Shown here in pieces: positions 7,527 to 16,523 of a stretch of DNA of 64,000 nt. A model generated the notes under the pieces. The model was not told the DNA's origin. It did not search any database and saw only the letters and a program-made list of their open reading frames with translations. Numbering within the stretch: position 1 is the first letter of the stretch; each line of letters starts with the position of its first letter. Both the position numbers and the translations under genes were made by a program. This DNA is from Chloroflexota bacterium (GTDB lineage Bacteria > Chloroflexota > UBA11872): positions 38,961-102,960 of the forward strand of contig JAPOWQ010000035.1 in NCBI GenBank assembly GCA_026707585.1. The letters are read 5' to 3'.

Positions 7527-8663
7527 ATGTCAGCCAGCGATCTCCCGGCCTTTCGCATCGGCGTCGTTGGATGCGGCGGGATCAGCTCCCGCCACGGTCG
7601 CGCCGGCCTGGAGTCCGAAAAGCTCCAGCTCGTCGCGTGCTGCGACATCCGCGAATCGGTGGCCCGCGAATGGGCCGAGACGTACGACTGTGAAGCCTGG
7701 TACACCGACTACGAGGAGATGATCCGCGATCAGGACCTCGACGGCGTGGTCCTGGCCACCTGGCCCAACCAGCACCGCGAACAGGTCGAGCGCTGCCTCA
7801 ACGCCGGCGCCCGCAACATCCTCAGCGAGAAGTCGCTGACCGCCGACGGGCAGGAAGCGCTGGAATTGGCGCAACTCGTCGAGGACGCCGGCGCGTACCT
7901 GATGGAAGGCTTCATGTACCGCCACCACCCGTTTGTCGCCGAACTCGAGCGCCAGGTGGCCGCCGGAACCATTGGCCAGATCGACTCCGTCAGCTCCAAG
8001 TTCAGCACCTTCGATCACGAAGACGAGAGCCCCGACGACCCGAATCGCAACTGGCGCCGCGATCCTGAGCGGCTGGGCGGCTCGCCCTGGGATATCACCT
8101 GCTACGCGATCAACGCCGTCAACCACTTTGCGTCGATGGGCGCGGGCGGTCGCGGCACCGGCATAGGGTCGAACCCCGATGGAACGCTCGGCTCCGACGC
8201 GAAGAGCCTTGTCGCCGCCAGGCCGACCCGTGTGTGGTCGGTCGGAAGCCTGAGCAAGGTCTACGGGACGCTGAACCGCCAGTTCGGGCTGATCAAATAC
8301 GACAGCGGCTGCGTGGGCTACGTGGAAAGCAGCCGGCAGGCGCATCTCAGCGAGGAACTGCACATCGCCGGCAGCGAAGGCCGCCTTCTCATCCGCCGAG
8401 CCTGGCGGCCCCATGCCGAACCGGTGATCGAGCACCAGTATGGCAACGGCGAACGGCGGGAAATCCCCGTTTCAGGTGCCGAGATGTACCGGCTGCAGAT
8501 GGAAAACTTCGCGGACGTGGCCCAGGGCGTCGCCGAGCCGGTGATGCCGCTGATCCAGACCGTCGTGAACATGTACACCATCGAGGCCACGGTCACCAGT
8601 CAGCTCGAAGACCGGCTGGTGGATCTCGAACTTCCGGCCAGCCTCTTCGAAGAGTCGGCATAG
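7527..8663 (+). CDS. Gfo/Idh/MocA family dehydrogenase, tandem copy 1
   Basis: A 378-residue protein resembling trans-dihydrodiol/D-xylose dehydrogenase-type members. The Rossmann loop is VGCGGIS (residues 14-20), and GFMYRHHP is the substrate-domain signature. The usual EKP motif reads EKS at 101-103: the catalytic Lys102 is kept but the cis-Pro is replaced by Ser. Start: ATG at 7527 after GGGGTGGAG. The next gene is a near-copy of the same length with a duplicated upstream region including parS. It probably oxidises a pyranose at C1 or a related carbon (inference). Confidence 0.88.
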   Translation: MSASDLPAFRIGVVGCGGISSRHGRAGLESEKLQLVACCDIRESVAREWAETYDCEAWYTDYEEMIRDQDLDGVVLATWPNQHREQVERCLNAGARNILSEKSLTADGQEALELAQLVEDAGAYLMEGFMYRHHPFVAELERQVAAGTIGQIDSVSSKFSTFDHEDESPDDPNRNWRRDPERLGGSPWDITCYAINAVNHFASMGAGGRGTGIGSNPDGTLGSDAKSLVAARPTRVWSVGSLSKVYGTLNRQFGLIKYDSGCVGYVESSRQAHLSEELHIAGSEGRLLIRRAWRPHAEPVIEHQYGNGERREIPVSGAEMYRLQMENFADVAQGVAEPVMPLIQTVVNMYTIEATVTSQLEDRLVDLELPASLFEESA

Positions 8664-8750
8664 CCTGCGAGCAGGCTTGAGCGTCGAGTCTCGCAGCGCG
8701 GCGGCCGCTACTGGCCCAACGTCACCCACGGCACGGCTCGCGAGCCCCGA

Positions 8751-8766
8751 TGTTTCACGTGAAACA
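8751..8766. promoter_or_regulatory. parS site 2 (ParB-binding centromere)
   Basis: TGTTTCACGTGAAACA again, identical to 7343-7358 and 1408 bases away from it. It was carried along in the tandem duplication of the dehydrogenase gene. Bases flanking the palindrome differ from those at site 1, while the 18-base core is unchanged. Confidence 0.85.
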
Positions 8767-8932
8767 TCGAGGCGAACATCCGACAGTTCCGACTGCGCAG
8801 GAGTCCCGAGCCTCGGCGAGCTGACCGAGACGGTTCCGTGCGACGCGCCGCGTTCTGCGATGCTGCCCGTTGAACCGGTCGGCGCCCTGCGCGGGACCCG
8901 TCGGGCTCGCTGATCTCTCAGGGGGTGGAGGA

Positions 8933-10069
8933 ATGTCAGCCAGCGATCTCCCGGCCTTTCGAATTGGCGTCGTTGGATGCGGCGGAATCAGTAACAGCCA
9001 CGGTCGCGCGGGCCTGGCGTCTGAGAAGCTCCAGCTCGTCGCCTGCTGCGACATCCGTGAATCCGTGGCCCGCGAATGGGCCGACACCTACGACTGCGAA
9101 GCCTGGTACACCGACTTCGAAGAGATGATCCGGGACCAGGACCTGGACGGCGTGGTCCTGGCCACCTGGCCAAACCAGCACCGCGAACAGGTCGAGCGCT
9201 GCCTCAACGCCGGCGCCCGCAACATCCTCTGCGAGAAGTCGCTGACCGGGACCGGGCACGAAGCCTGGGAGCTCGCGCAACTGGTCAAGTCCGGGGGCGC
9301 GTTCCTGATGGAAGGCTTCATGTACCGCCACCACCCGCACGTGGCCGAACTGGAGCGTCAGGTGGCCGCGGGCACCATTGGCCGGATCGACTCGGTCAGA
9401 GCCACCTTCAGCGCCTTCGATCCTGAACCCGAAAGCCCCACGGATCCGAATCGCAACTGGCGGCGCGACCCCGAGCGCCTGGGCGGCTCGCCCTGGGACG
9501 TCACCTGCTACGCGATCAACGCGGCCAACCACTTTGCGTCGATGGGTGCGGGCGGACGCGGCACTGGCAAAGGATCCAATCCCGAAGGAACGCTCCGTTC
9601 CGACGCGAAGAGCCTCGTCGCCGCCCGACCGACCAGGGTCTGGTCGGTGGGGAGCATGAGCGAGGTCTACGGCACCCTGAACCGACAGTTCGGCTTGATC
9701 GAGTACGACAGCGGCTGCGTGGGCTGCGTGGAAGGCAACCGGCAGGCGCATCTGAGCGAGGAGTTGCAAATCGCCGGCAGTGACGGCCGGTTGGGCATCC
9801 GACGAGCCTTTCGGCCGCACGCCGAGCCGGTGATCGAGCACCAGTACGGCAAGGGCGAATGGCGGGAAATCCCCATCCCAGGCGCCGAGATGTACCGGCT
9901 GCAGATGGAAAACTTCGCGGACGTGGCCCAGGGCGTAGCCGAGCCGGTCATGCCCCTTATCCAGTCCGTGGTGAACATGCACACCATCTCGGCGCTGGTC
10001 ACCAGCCAGCGCGAGGACCGGCTCGTGGACGTCGAACTACCGGCAGGCCTGTTCGAAGAGCCGGCATAG
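8933..10069 (+). CDS. Gfo/Idh/MocA family dehydrogenase, tandem copy 2
   Basis: A 378-residue paralogue, colinear with copy 1 (7527) from MSASDLPAFRIGVVG to the C-terminal LPAGLFEEPA. I use the ATG at 8933 because it matches copy 1; an in-frame ATG at 8870 would add 21 residues absent there. It keeps EKS in place of EKP and GFMYRHHP. Differences cluster in 140-180 and in the 230-300 substrate-domain region. The upstream block GATCTCTC..GGGGGTGGAG is shared by both copies. Retention of two full-length copies suggests dosage or substrate divergence. Confidence 0.88.
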   Translation: MSASDLPAFRIGVVGCGGISNSHGRAGLASEKLQLVACCDIRESVAREWADTYDCEAWYTDFEEMIRDQDLDGVVLATWPNQHREQVERCLNAGARNILCEKSLTGTGHEAWELAQLVKSGGAFLMEGFMYRHHPHVAELERQVAAGTIGRIDSVRATFSAFDPEPESPTDPNRNWRRDPERLGGSPWDVTCYAINAANHFASMGAGGRGTGKGSNPEGTLRSDAKSLVAARPTRVWSVGSMSEVYGTLNRQFGLIEYDSGCVGCVEGNRQAHLSEELQIAGSDGRLGIRRAFRPHAEPVIEHQYGKGEWREIPIPGAEMYRLQMENFADVAQGVAEPVMPLIQSVVNMHTISALVTSQREDRLVDVELPAGLFEEPA

Positions 10070-10139
10070 CTGGCGCGCAGGCTCAGCAAGGCGCGGCGAT
10101 TGGCCGCCGTCCGCCTCTGGGTGCCAATATGACGCGCCC

Positions 10140-11306
10140 ATGAGCGCCAACATCACAACCGAACGCGAAGCCACCGAGCTCCTGAGCCGGCTGGTCGCCA
10201 CGCCCAGCGTCACGCCCGAAGTCGAAGGCGGCACCGGCGAAGGCGCGATGGCCGACCTCGTTGAGGAGTTCGCCCGCTCCATCGGCGCGCAAGTCGGCCG
10301 CCAGGAGGTTTTTCCGGGTCGGGAAAACGTGATCTGCACCATTGCCCCCGACGCAGCCGGGCCGCACCTGATGCTGGAAGCGCACATGGACACCGTGGCG
10401 CTGGGGCCCATGACCAACGGCCACCAGCCCTACATGGACAACGACGGCCGGCTGCACGGCCGCGGCTCCTGCGACACCAAGGGCTCGCTGGCGGCCATGC
10501 TGCTGGCGCTCAAGTGGGCCGCCGGGGTATCGGAGCCGGCCGGTCCGCTCACCGTGGCCGCGGCCGTGGACGAGGAAACCGGCAGCGCCGGCGCCAAGGC
10601 GTTGCCCGAATCCGGGATCAGTGTCGACGGCGCAATCGTGGGCGAACCCACGAGCTTGGAGGTGGTTCGTTCCCACCGCGGCGGTCGCTATTGGCCTCTC
10701 ATCACTCACGGTACCGCCGTCCACAGTTCCACGCCCGAACTCGGCGACAACGCCATCCTCCGCATGGCCGACGTCTTGCACGTCCTCCGAGAGGAATACG
10801 GCCGGCGCCTGTCCGGCCGCACGCACCCGCTGGTCGGCAACTCGTCCTTCTCCGTCGGCATCATCAAGGCCGGAACCTCATTCAACATGGTTCCCGACCT
10901 TTGCGAAGCCATCATCGAGCGCCGCCAGATCCCCGGCGAGTCCGTCGACGACGTGGAAGCGGAACTCGAGGAAGTTCTCAACATCGCGCGCCGCCGCCAT
11001 CCCGACCTGCGTGTGGAAGTGCAGGCACCGTTTGTCTTCGGGGACGTGCTGGACACTCCCGCGGACGCCCCCATCGTGAAGGTCGTGCGAGACGCCGTTA
11101 CCGACGTCTGCGGATCGGCCAACGTAATCGGTGTGTCCTACGGCTCCGACGCTGCAACATTGGCCGCCGCCGGTATCCCCAGCGTGCTCTGCGGCCCCGG
11201 CGACATCGCCTACGCGCACAGCGCCGACGAGTTCGTGCCCATGGCGGAAGTCGTCCAGGCGGCCGAGATTTACGCGCGCGCCTGGAAGCTCTTCGCCGCC
11301 GCCTGA
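10140..11306 (+). CDS. M20 family metallopeptidase (ArgE/DapE/CPG2-like)
   Basis: A 388-residue dinuclear zinc amidohydrolase. The metal and catalytic residues are visible: AHMDT (His82, Asp84), GRGSCDTKGS (Asp112), DEETGSAG (catalytic Glu145 and metal Glu146), and a C-terminal AHSADEFVP containing the last metal His. The middle insert is the usual dimerisation domain. It removes an acyl or aminoacyl group from an amide substrate. It starts 70 bases after the tandem dehydrogenases, and its TGA overlaps the ATG of the sulfatase, so the two are translationally coupled. Confidence 0.9.
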   Translation: MSANITTEREATELLSRLVATPSVTPEVEGGTGEGAMADLVEEFARSIGAQVGRQEVFPGRENVICTIAPDAAGPHLMLEAHMDTVALGPMTNGHQPYMDNDGRLHGRGSCDTKGSLAAMLLALKWAAGVSEPAGPLTVAAAVDEETGSAGAKALPESGISVDGAIVGEPTSLEVVRSHRGGRYWPLITHGTAVHSSTPELGDNAILRMADVLHVLREEYGRRLSGRTHPLVGNSSFSVGIIKAGTSFNMVPDLCEAIIERRQIPGESVDDVEAELEEVLNIARRRHPDLRVEVQAPFVFGDVLDTPADAPIVKVVRDAVTDVCGSANVIGVSYGSDAATLAAAGIPSVLCGPGDIAYAHSADEFVPMAEVVQAAEIYARAWKLFAAA

Positions 11307-12751
11307 TGCCGTCCACGGCCGCCGCCGGGCGACCGAACATCGTCCTGGTCATCACCGACCAGCAGCGCTACGACACCATTGCCGCTCTCGGTCATCCCCA
11401 CGTCGACACACCCAACCTCGACCGGCTGGTCCGCGAAGGCGTCAGCTTCGATCAGTGCCACGTAACAGCCGCCTCCTGCGTGCCTGCTCGAGCCAGCCTG
11501 TTCAACGGCCTCTATCCCCACACCACTGGCGTAATGCGCAATGGCTGCGAGTGGCGGCGCTCCTGGGTCGAGCAACTGGCCGCCTCCGGCTACCACTGCG
11601 TCAACGTCGGCAAGATGCACACCGTTCCATTCGAGACGCCGCTCGGCTTCCACGAGCGCTACGTCGTCGAAAACAAAGACCGGTTCCTGGATGGCCGCTA
11701 CTACTTCGACGAGTGGGACAAGGCTCTGGCCGCCCGCGGCCTCGTCAAGCAGCAGCGGGAGCTGTACCGCCAGCGCCCCGACTACCGCGACGCCATGGGC
11801 GCCTTTACCTGGGACCTTCCGGCGGACATGCACAGCGACAACTTCGTCGGCGGCTTGGCCCGCTGGTGGGTGGACACCTACCCCACCACCCAGCCGCTCT
11901 TCCTAGAAGTCGGCTTCCCTGGCCCGCATCCTCCGTACGACCCAACGCCCGAGGCGCTGGCCCCCTACCTGGTCCGCGACCTGCCCATCCGCCCGGTCTC
12001 ACAGGCTGATCTGAACGGCCAGCCCGAGGCGCTGCGCGTCATGCGCGAGCACAACACCGAGGTCGACCACGACTCCGTCGTCCACATCGTCGATCCGCCG
12101 CTGGAGTCACGCCACCGCCAACGGGCGCACTACCTGGCCAACGTGACGATGATCGACACGCAGATGGGCGAACTCATGGACGCCCTGGAACGCAACGGCT
12201 ACGCCGACGACTGCGTGGTCATCTTCACCTCCGACCACGGCGACTGCCTCGGCGACCACGGCCACATCCAGAAGTGGACTATGTACGACACGATCACCCG
12301 CGTCCCCTGCGTCGTCTGGTCGCCGAACCGTTTCGCCGGCGGCCGCCGGATCGACAACCTGATCCAGTGGTTCGACCTGGGCCCCACGATCCTGGAACTC
12401 GCCGGCTGCCAGCCGGACGCGTCCATGGAAGCCCGCTCACTCCTCCCGGCACTCAATGGTGGCCAAGCCCCGCATCGCGACTACGTCTTCACCGAACAGG
12501 GCCGCGACGACGGCAACGGCCTGCACGTCGACCTGGTCACTGCCGTCCGCAGTCAAACCTGGAAGCTCGTCCACTTCCTCGGCGAGGACGACGGCCAACT
12601 CTTCAACCTCCAGGACGACCCGTACGAAGAACGCAACCTTTGGAATGACCCGCTGGCCGCACCCGCCCGCCGCGAACTCCTCGACGCCCTGCGCGACTGG
12701 CGCCTATCTAGCGGCGTCACCACCGCCAACTGGGCCGCGGACGCCCGCTAA
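11306..12751 (+). CDS. Sulfatase (formylglycine-dependent, S1 type)
   Basis: A 481-residue sulfuric-ester hydrolase. The start is the ATG inside TGATG at the peptidase stop; the open frame upstream of it is antisense-style noise. It begins NIVLVITDQQR with the metal Asp18. The active-site signature SCVPARASLF has Cys58, which must be oxidised to formylglycine, plus Pro60 and Arg62 (CxPxR). FTSDHGDCLGDHG further on supplies the second metal cluster. There is no signal peptide, so it appears cytosolic and may act on imported sulfated sugars. The required formylglycine-generating enzyme is not in this window. Confidence 0.92.
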   Translation: MPSTAAAGRPNIVLVITDQQRYDTIAALGHPHVDTPNLDRLVREGVSFDQCHVTAASCVPARASLFNGLYPHTTGVMRNGCEWRRSWVEQLAASGYHCVNVGKMHTVPFETPLGFHERYVVENKDRFLDGRYYFDEWDKALAARGLVKQQRELYRQRPDYRDAMGAFTWDLPADMHSDNFVGGLARWWVDTYPTTQPLFLEVGFPGPHPPYDPTPEALAPYLVRDLPIRPVSQADLNGQPEALRVMREHNTEVDHDSVVHIVDPPLESRHRQRAHYLANVTMIDTQMGELMDALERNGYADDCVVIFTSDHGDCLGDHGHIQKWTMYDTITRVPCVVWSPNRFAGGRRIDNLIQWFDLGPTILELAGCQPDASMEARSLLPALNGGQAPHRDYVFTEQGRDDGNGLHVDLVTAVRSQTWKLVHFLGEDDGQLFNLQDDPYEERNLWNDPLAAPARRELLDALRDWRLSSGVTTANWAADAR

Positions 12752-12792
12752 GCCGTATCCGAGGGTCGTCGCCTACTACTAGACTGCGGGCC

Positions 12793-13287
12793 ATGCGCCA
12801 GCCCGATCTCCCCATCACCATCCGCCGCTACCAACCCGGCGACCAGGACCGGATCCGCGAGCTCACCCTGGAAGCCTTCGACGGCGTCAGCATCGACCAG
12901 AACGCCGACTCGCTGCTGGCCCTTGACTCGGAGCCGCTCTGGCAGACCCGCAAGTGGTCCGGTGTGCAGGCCGAACTTGAGGCGTCACCGTCCGACCATT
13001 TCGTGGCCGAGTTGAATGGCGAGGTCATCGGCTACATCACCACCCACCCGCAACCGGCCGCCGGCATCGGCCTGATTCCCAACATGGCCGTGGACGCCCG
13101 CTATCGGCGGCGCGGCGTGGCCTCGGGCCTCATCGAGCATGCGCTCGACTATCTGCGCGCCGCCGGCATGCGCGTCGCCAAGATCGAAACGCTCGTGCAG
13201 AACGCCCAGGGCCAGACTCTCTACCCAAGCTTCGGATTCCAGGAAGTCGCCCGCCAGATCCACTACGTGCGCCGCCTGGACGATTGA
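12793..13287 (+). CDS. GNAT family N-acetyltransferase
   Basis: A 164-residue protein with the GNAT acetyl-CoA loop RYRRRGVASGLIEHAL (Q/RxxGxG/A type) preceded by the strand MAVDA, and the C-terminal YPSFGFQEVAR typical of the fold. It begins TIRRYQPGDQDRIRELT, as GNAT proteins often do. The acceptor is unknown. It lies 41 bases downstream of the sulfatase and converges on the dehydrogenase ending at 13303. Confidence 0.85.
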   Translation: MRQPDLPITIRRYQPGDQDRIRELTLEAFDGVSIDQNADSLLALDSEPLWQTRKWSGVQAELEASPSDHFVAELNGEVIGYITTHPQPAAGIGLIPNMAVDARYRRRGVASGLIEHALDYLRAAGMRVAKIETLVQNAQGQTLYPSFGFQEVARQIHYVRRLDD

Positions 13288-13302
13288 TCCGGCGTTGGCT
13301 GG

Positions 13303-14310
13303 CTAGCGCCAGTCGAACAGGCAGCCCACCAGCGACGGCTCGAAGTCGAACAGCAGGTCGTACACCGCCTCGTACTCACTGCCCTTCACCCTGTGCGTGA
13401 TCAGCGGATCCAGCGTGATCCGTCCGGCCGCCGCCATCCGCATGGCCACCGCCACGTCGCGGCGCGCCGACCAGTGCACCGCCAGTGCGTTCAGAAACGG
13501 GTTGTCGCCAGCGTCCGGCTGGCGGATCGAGTCGTGCGCGCCAATGATCGTCAGCCCTTTCTTGTGAACGTCGCGATAGAAGTTCACGCTCTCGGTCGAC
13601 CCGCGCGTGCTCCCCAGCAGCAGCACCCGTGCGCAGTGCCCGGCGATGATGAACGCGTCATTGATCGGCGCCGGAAACCCGGTGGACTCGATCACCACCG
13701 GTGGGCCGCCCGTGGGACCCTCGGCCAGCGCGGCGCGCTCCTCCTCGGAAGTCGGATCCATGCTCTCCAGCCACGGCACGGCTTCCGCCATAGCCCGCCG
13801 CAAGGGGTCGAGGTCCGCCACGAGCACGCGACCCGCCCCTGCCACATAGGCCCACTGCGCGGCCAGCTGCCCGATCAGGCCTCCGCCGATCACCAGCACG
13901 GTTTCGCCAAGTTCCACCCGCGCCTTGCGCACCGCCTGCATCGTGATGCGCAGCAACATGTGAAACGCCGCGTCCTGGTCGGCCACGTCGGCGTCCACCA
14001 TGAATACGTCGCGCATCGGGGCCAGGCCGGCCGTGGCGTGCCGACCGCGCGTCAACACGCGTGTGCCCGGCGCCAGGTCCACGCCCTCGCCCGCCGCCAC
14101 GACCTCGCCCACCGCGCTGTAGCCAACGTTGCGCGGCCACAGGTTCGCCGGGGTGTTCGGCAACGCCAGCAGCGAGGCCCGCTCGGTGCCGGGCGACATG
14201 GCCGTGAGGTGGTGGCGCACCAGGACTTCGCCCGGTCCCGGGTCGCCAAGCTCAATCGTCTCCATCTGAATCGTCTCGACCGAGTGACTGACCAGGACTT
14301 GCGCTTGCAT
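13303..14310 (-). CDS. Zinc-type medium-chain dehydrogenase/reductase lacking Zn-ligand cysteines
   Basis: A 335-residue MDR protein. The start is taken as the ATG at 14310 (MQAQVLVSHS); another ATG at 14343 would add 11 residues. The frame stays open far upstream only because it runs antisense to the next gene. The GroES-like half has MSPGTERASL where catalytic-zinc enzymes have a Cys, and VGYSAVGEV. The Rossmann loop is VIGGGLIGQLAAQ at residues 140-152. This pattern resembles BchC-like and sugar-alcohol MDR proteins. It is divergent from the enolase-superfamily gene, only ~100 bases away, so the pair may share a control region. Confidence 0.82.
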   Translation of the reverse strand: MQAQVLVSHSVETIQMETIELGDPGPGEVLVRHHLTAMSPGTERASLLALPNTPANLWPRNVGYSAVGEVVAAGEGVDLAPGTRVLTRGRHATAGLAPMRDVFMVDADVADQDAAFHMLLRITMQAVRKARVELGETVLVIGGGLIGQLAAQWAYVAGAGRVLVADLDPLRRAMAEAVPWLESMDPTSEEERAALAEGPTGGPPVVIESTGFPAPINDAFIIAGHCARVLLLGSTRGSTESVNFYRDVHKKGLTIIGAHDSIRQPDAGDNPFLNALAVHWSARRDVAVAMRMAAAGRITLDPLITHRVKGSEYEAVYDLLFDFEPSLVGCLFDWR

Positions 14311-14409
14311 GCGACCGGCCGCCTTGAGCTGCCATCCGAGCATTGGCAGCCTGCCACAGTCGCCCGTTGCGCGTACGATGCAGGCTCCCGGCGCCTCCCT
14401 GGAGCATTC

Positions 14410-15552
14410 ATGCAAATCACCAAAGTCGAACCGCTGTTCCTGGACCAATACCTGCTTGTGCAGGTGCATACGGACAACGGGTTGGTCGGCCTGGGCGAGT
14501 CCGGTTCCTGGGGTTTCCTGGAAGCCTCCGCCGCTGCCATCGAAAAAATGGGCCGCTACCTCATCGGCGAGGACCCGCTGCGGATCGAACACCACTGGCA
14601 GTACATGTACCGCTGGAGCCACTTCCGCGGCGCCGCCGTCATGGGTGCCCTCAGCGCCATCGACATCGCGCTCTGGGACATCGCCGGCAAGTACTTCCAG
14701 GTCCCCGTCTACCAGCTCCTCGGCGGCCACGTGCGCGACCGCTGCCGCGTCTACTACCACGTCCTGGGCGACACCCGGGAAGCCCTCGTCCAGGGCGTCG
14801 CTGACGCCCGCAAGGAAGGCTATACCGCCGTCGGCCACCTCTCGCCCTTCCTGGACGAAGAACGCGACGTCATCTACTTCAAGACGCACGTCGACAAGAT
14901 CGAGGACGCCACCGAAGCCGTGCGGCTCTACCGCGAAGCCGCCGGCAACGAGGTGGACCTCTGCGTCGAAATCCACCGCCGCATGACCCCCACCGAGGCC
15001 GTCCAGCTGGGCCGCGCCATCGAAAAGTACACCCCCTACTTCTTCGAGGACCCGGTCACGCCCGACAACCTGGACGAGATGGCCTACGTGGCCTCCAAGA
15101 TCAACATCCCCATTGCCACCGGCGAACGTTTCAGCTCCATCTGGGAGTTCGACATGTGCCTGCGTCGCGACGCCGTGCAGTACGTGCGGCCGGACGTGTG
15201 CATGGTCGGCGGCATCACGGGAAGCAAAAAGGTCGCCGCCCTGGCCGAGGCGCGTCACGTGGGCGTCGTCCCGCACAACCCGCTCAGCCCCGTCAGCACC
15301 GCCGCCTGCCTGCAGGTGGCCGCTGCGGTCCCCAACTTCGCGCTCCAGGAGTTGCCGCTCGGCGAGACCGTCCCGCCCAAGAACGCCATGGTCGAGGGCA
15401 TCCACCCCCACGACGGCGAGGGCTACATCCGCCTCACCGACCGCCCCGGCATCGGCGTCACCCTCAAACCCGACGCCACCCAGAACGCCCCCTACAAACC
15501 CCGCGAAATCCACACCCGCCTCGGCGCCGACGGGGCGGTGGTGGATCAGTAG
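14410..15552 (+). CDS. Mandelate racemase/muconate lactonizing family dehydratase
   Basis: A 380-residue enolase-superfamily enzyme. The ATG at 14410 follows CTGGAGCATTC. Likely metal ligands are Glu187 (LCVEIHRR), Glu213 (FFEDP) and Glu239 (TGER); His189 and His289 (VVPHNPLSP) are candidate acid/base residues, the layout seen in galactonate/mannonate-type dehydratases. It should remove water from a sugar acid in the cytosol. It pairs naturally with the MocA-type dehydrogenases, which make sugar acids or ketosugars. The exact substrate is not determinable from sequence alone. Confidence 0.88.
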   Translation: MQITKVEPLFLDQYLLVQVHTDNGLVGLGESGSWGFLEASAAAIEKMGRYLIGEDPLRIEHHWQYMYRWSHFRGAAVMGALSAIDIALWDIAGKYFQVPVYQLLGGHVRDRCRVYYHVLGDTREALVQGVADARKEGYTAVGHLSPFLDEERDVIYFKTHVDKIEDATEAVRLYREAAGNEVDLCVEIHRRMTPTEAVQLGRAIEKYTPYFFEDPVTPDNLDEMAYVASKINIPIATGERFSSIWEFDMCLRRDAVQYVRPDVCMVGGITGSKKVAALAEARHVGVVPHNPLSPVSTAACLQVAAAVPNFALQELPLGETVPPKNAMVEGIHPHDGEGYIRLTDRPGIGVTLKPDATQNAPYKPREIHTRLGADGAVVDQ

Positions 15553-15624
15553 AAGGACTCCGCGCTATTTGACCCTCGTTGCTGCTGAATCGTCGGTGGC
15601 ATAGCGATCAGAGAGGAATGGGCT

Positions 15625-15879
15625 GTGCGGAAGCGTGGCAAGTGGCTTATCGAAGGGTGCAAGCATCACCTATTGGATGTAATGGACTCACTAGAGGAGT
15701 GCCAGCCTGGAGCGTCAGGAGGACGAAACTCGGATATTGAGAGAGAGGCCGGGTTTGAGATTGAGTTGCGTAATCAGAACAGGTGGCTCACATGGACTCT
15801 GCTTCACGGACTTGCTGATGACGGGAAGGTCGAAGTGATTCAGGGTCGAAGCGGCCGGAGGTATCGACTCATCCGCTAG
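15625..15879 (+). CDS. Small hypothetical protein
   Basis: An 84-residue open frame starting with GTG at 15625. It is rich in charged residues, with WLTWTLLHGLADDGKVEVI followed by a basic end RRYRLIR. That end resembles the wing and last strand of a winged-helix domain, but I do not recognise a family. Base composition is less GC-biased than its neighbours, which suggests it is real and perhaps acquired. It lies 72 bases after the dehydratase. Confidence 0.5.
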   Translation: MRKRGKWLIEGCKHHLLDVMDSLEECQPGASGGRNSDIEREAGFEIELRNQNRWLTWTLLHGLADDGKVEVIQGRSGRRYRLIR

Positions 15880-16004
15880 GCATGCTGTCAAAGTGACTAA
15901 GACGCCCGTTGAGGGCCCCGAGTGTGGGGCGAGCGAGGCTGGCAGGTGCCGATTCCAGGATTCCGCGTTGGTGCAGCCGGGTGGGTCGGAGCCCGAGTTG
16001 CCGG

Positions 16005-16094
16005 TTAGCCCGTCTGCTCCTTTGACCCCGCCACCCGCTCCAAGGCCTCGGTCCAGATCTCAGCCGGGATGGCTTAGGTGGCCTCGCGCGCGAA
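16005..16094 (-). pseudogene. Decayed copy of an aldo/keto reductase 3' end
   Basis: On the minus strand it reads AREAT, a TAA stop, then AIPAEIWTEALERVA and a final stop. This aligns without gaps to the last ~30 codons of the intact reductase at 16524-16613 (VREATSAFPADIWAEAQERVA). The in-frame TAA replaces the TCA Ser codon of the intact gene. The two copies are in the same orientation, 519 bases apart, and flank the coiled-coil gene at 16198. Confidence 0.75.
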
Positions 16095-16197
16095 TTGAAT
16101 CTGGCTGTTGCGAGGAGGTTGTCGGACTGTTGGCCGGTGGTACGTTTAGTCTCAGATTTCGGGGTGTCCGGGCGGGCCCTGTCGAGGAGCCAGGACC

Positions 16198-16479
16198 ATG
16201 TCCGCGACGATTGAAACTCGCCTCACGCGACTTGAGCAGCGCGCTAATTCGGACGACGACACGATGAACAGCGTCCTGCAAATCTTGCAACGCATGGATC
16301 AGCGCCTTGAGATGCTCGAATCGAGGGTCGCAACGCTCGAATCAATCGTTGCCACACTCGCATCAAACGTCGCAACGCTCCAATCAGACGTCGCAACGCT
16401 CACGGCAGACATGGCCACCGTCAAAGCCACAACCGCCGATACCAACGAGCGTGTACGGGTGCGCGGGTTCAACCAGTAG
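16198..16479 (+). CDS. Small coiled-coil protein
   Basis: A 93-residue protein starting ATG at 16198. After a polar N-terminus it is almost entirely heptad repeats of VATLxSx type (VATLQSDVATLTADMATV), which predicts a parallel dimeric or trimeric coiled coil. There is no membrane segment, unlike the coiled-coil proteins at 18780 and 62224. The last 15 residues are polar. No family is recognised. It lies between an intact and a decayed copy of the aldo/keto reductase tail, suggesting that it arrived as a small insert. Confidence 0.6.
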   Translation: MSATIETRLTRLEQRANSDDDTMNSVLQILQRMDQRLEMLESRVATLESIVATLASNVATLQSDVATLTADMATVKATTADTNERVRVRGFNQ

Positions 16480-16523
16480 CCGCTATTCCGCCTCGCGGCG
16501 TTTCAGCGCCTCTATCCGGCTAC

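Noticed and set aside
10514..11305. Upstream extension of the sulfatase frame
   Set aside because: It overlaps the well-supported M20 peptidase and is Arg/Pro-rich. The sulfatase fold starts at 11306.
13393..14409. Long open frame extending the enolase-superfamily gene upstream
   Set aside because: It runs antisense to the MDR dehydrogenase and encodes His/Arg-rich noise. The family N-terminus (MQITKVEP) begins exactly at 14410.
14311..15513. Long minus-strand extension of the MDR dehydrogenase
   Set aside because: It is the complement of the enolase-superfamily gene, with Gly/Val/Asp-rich composition typical of high-GC antisense frames.
15893..16267. 124-residue open frame over the reductase-tail remnant
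   Set aside because: It crosses the remnant in the wrong strand and overlaps the start of the coiled-coil gene; composition is Pro/Arg/Ser noise.
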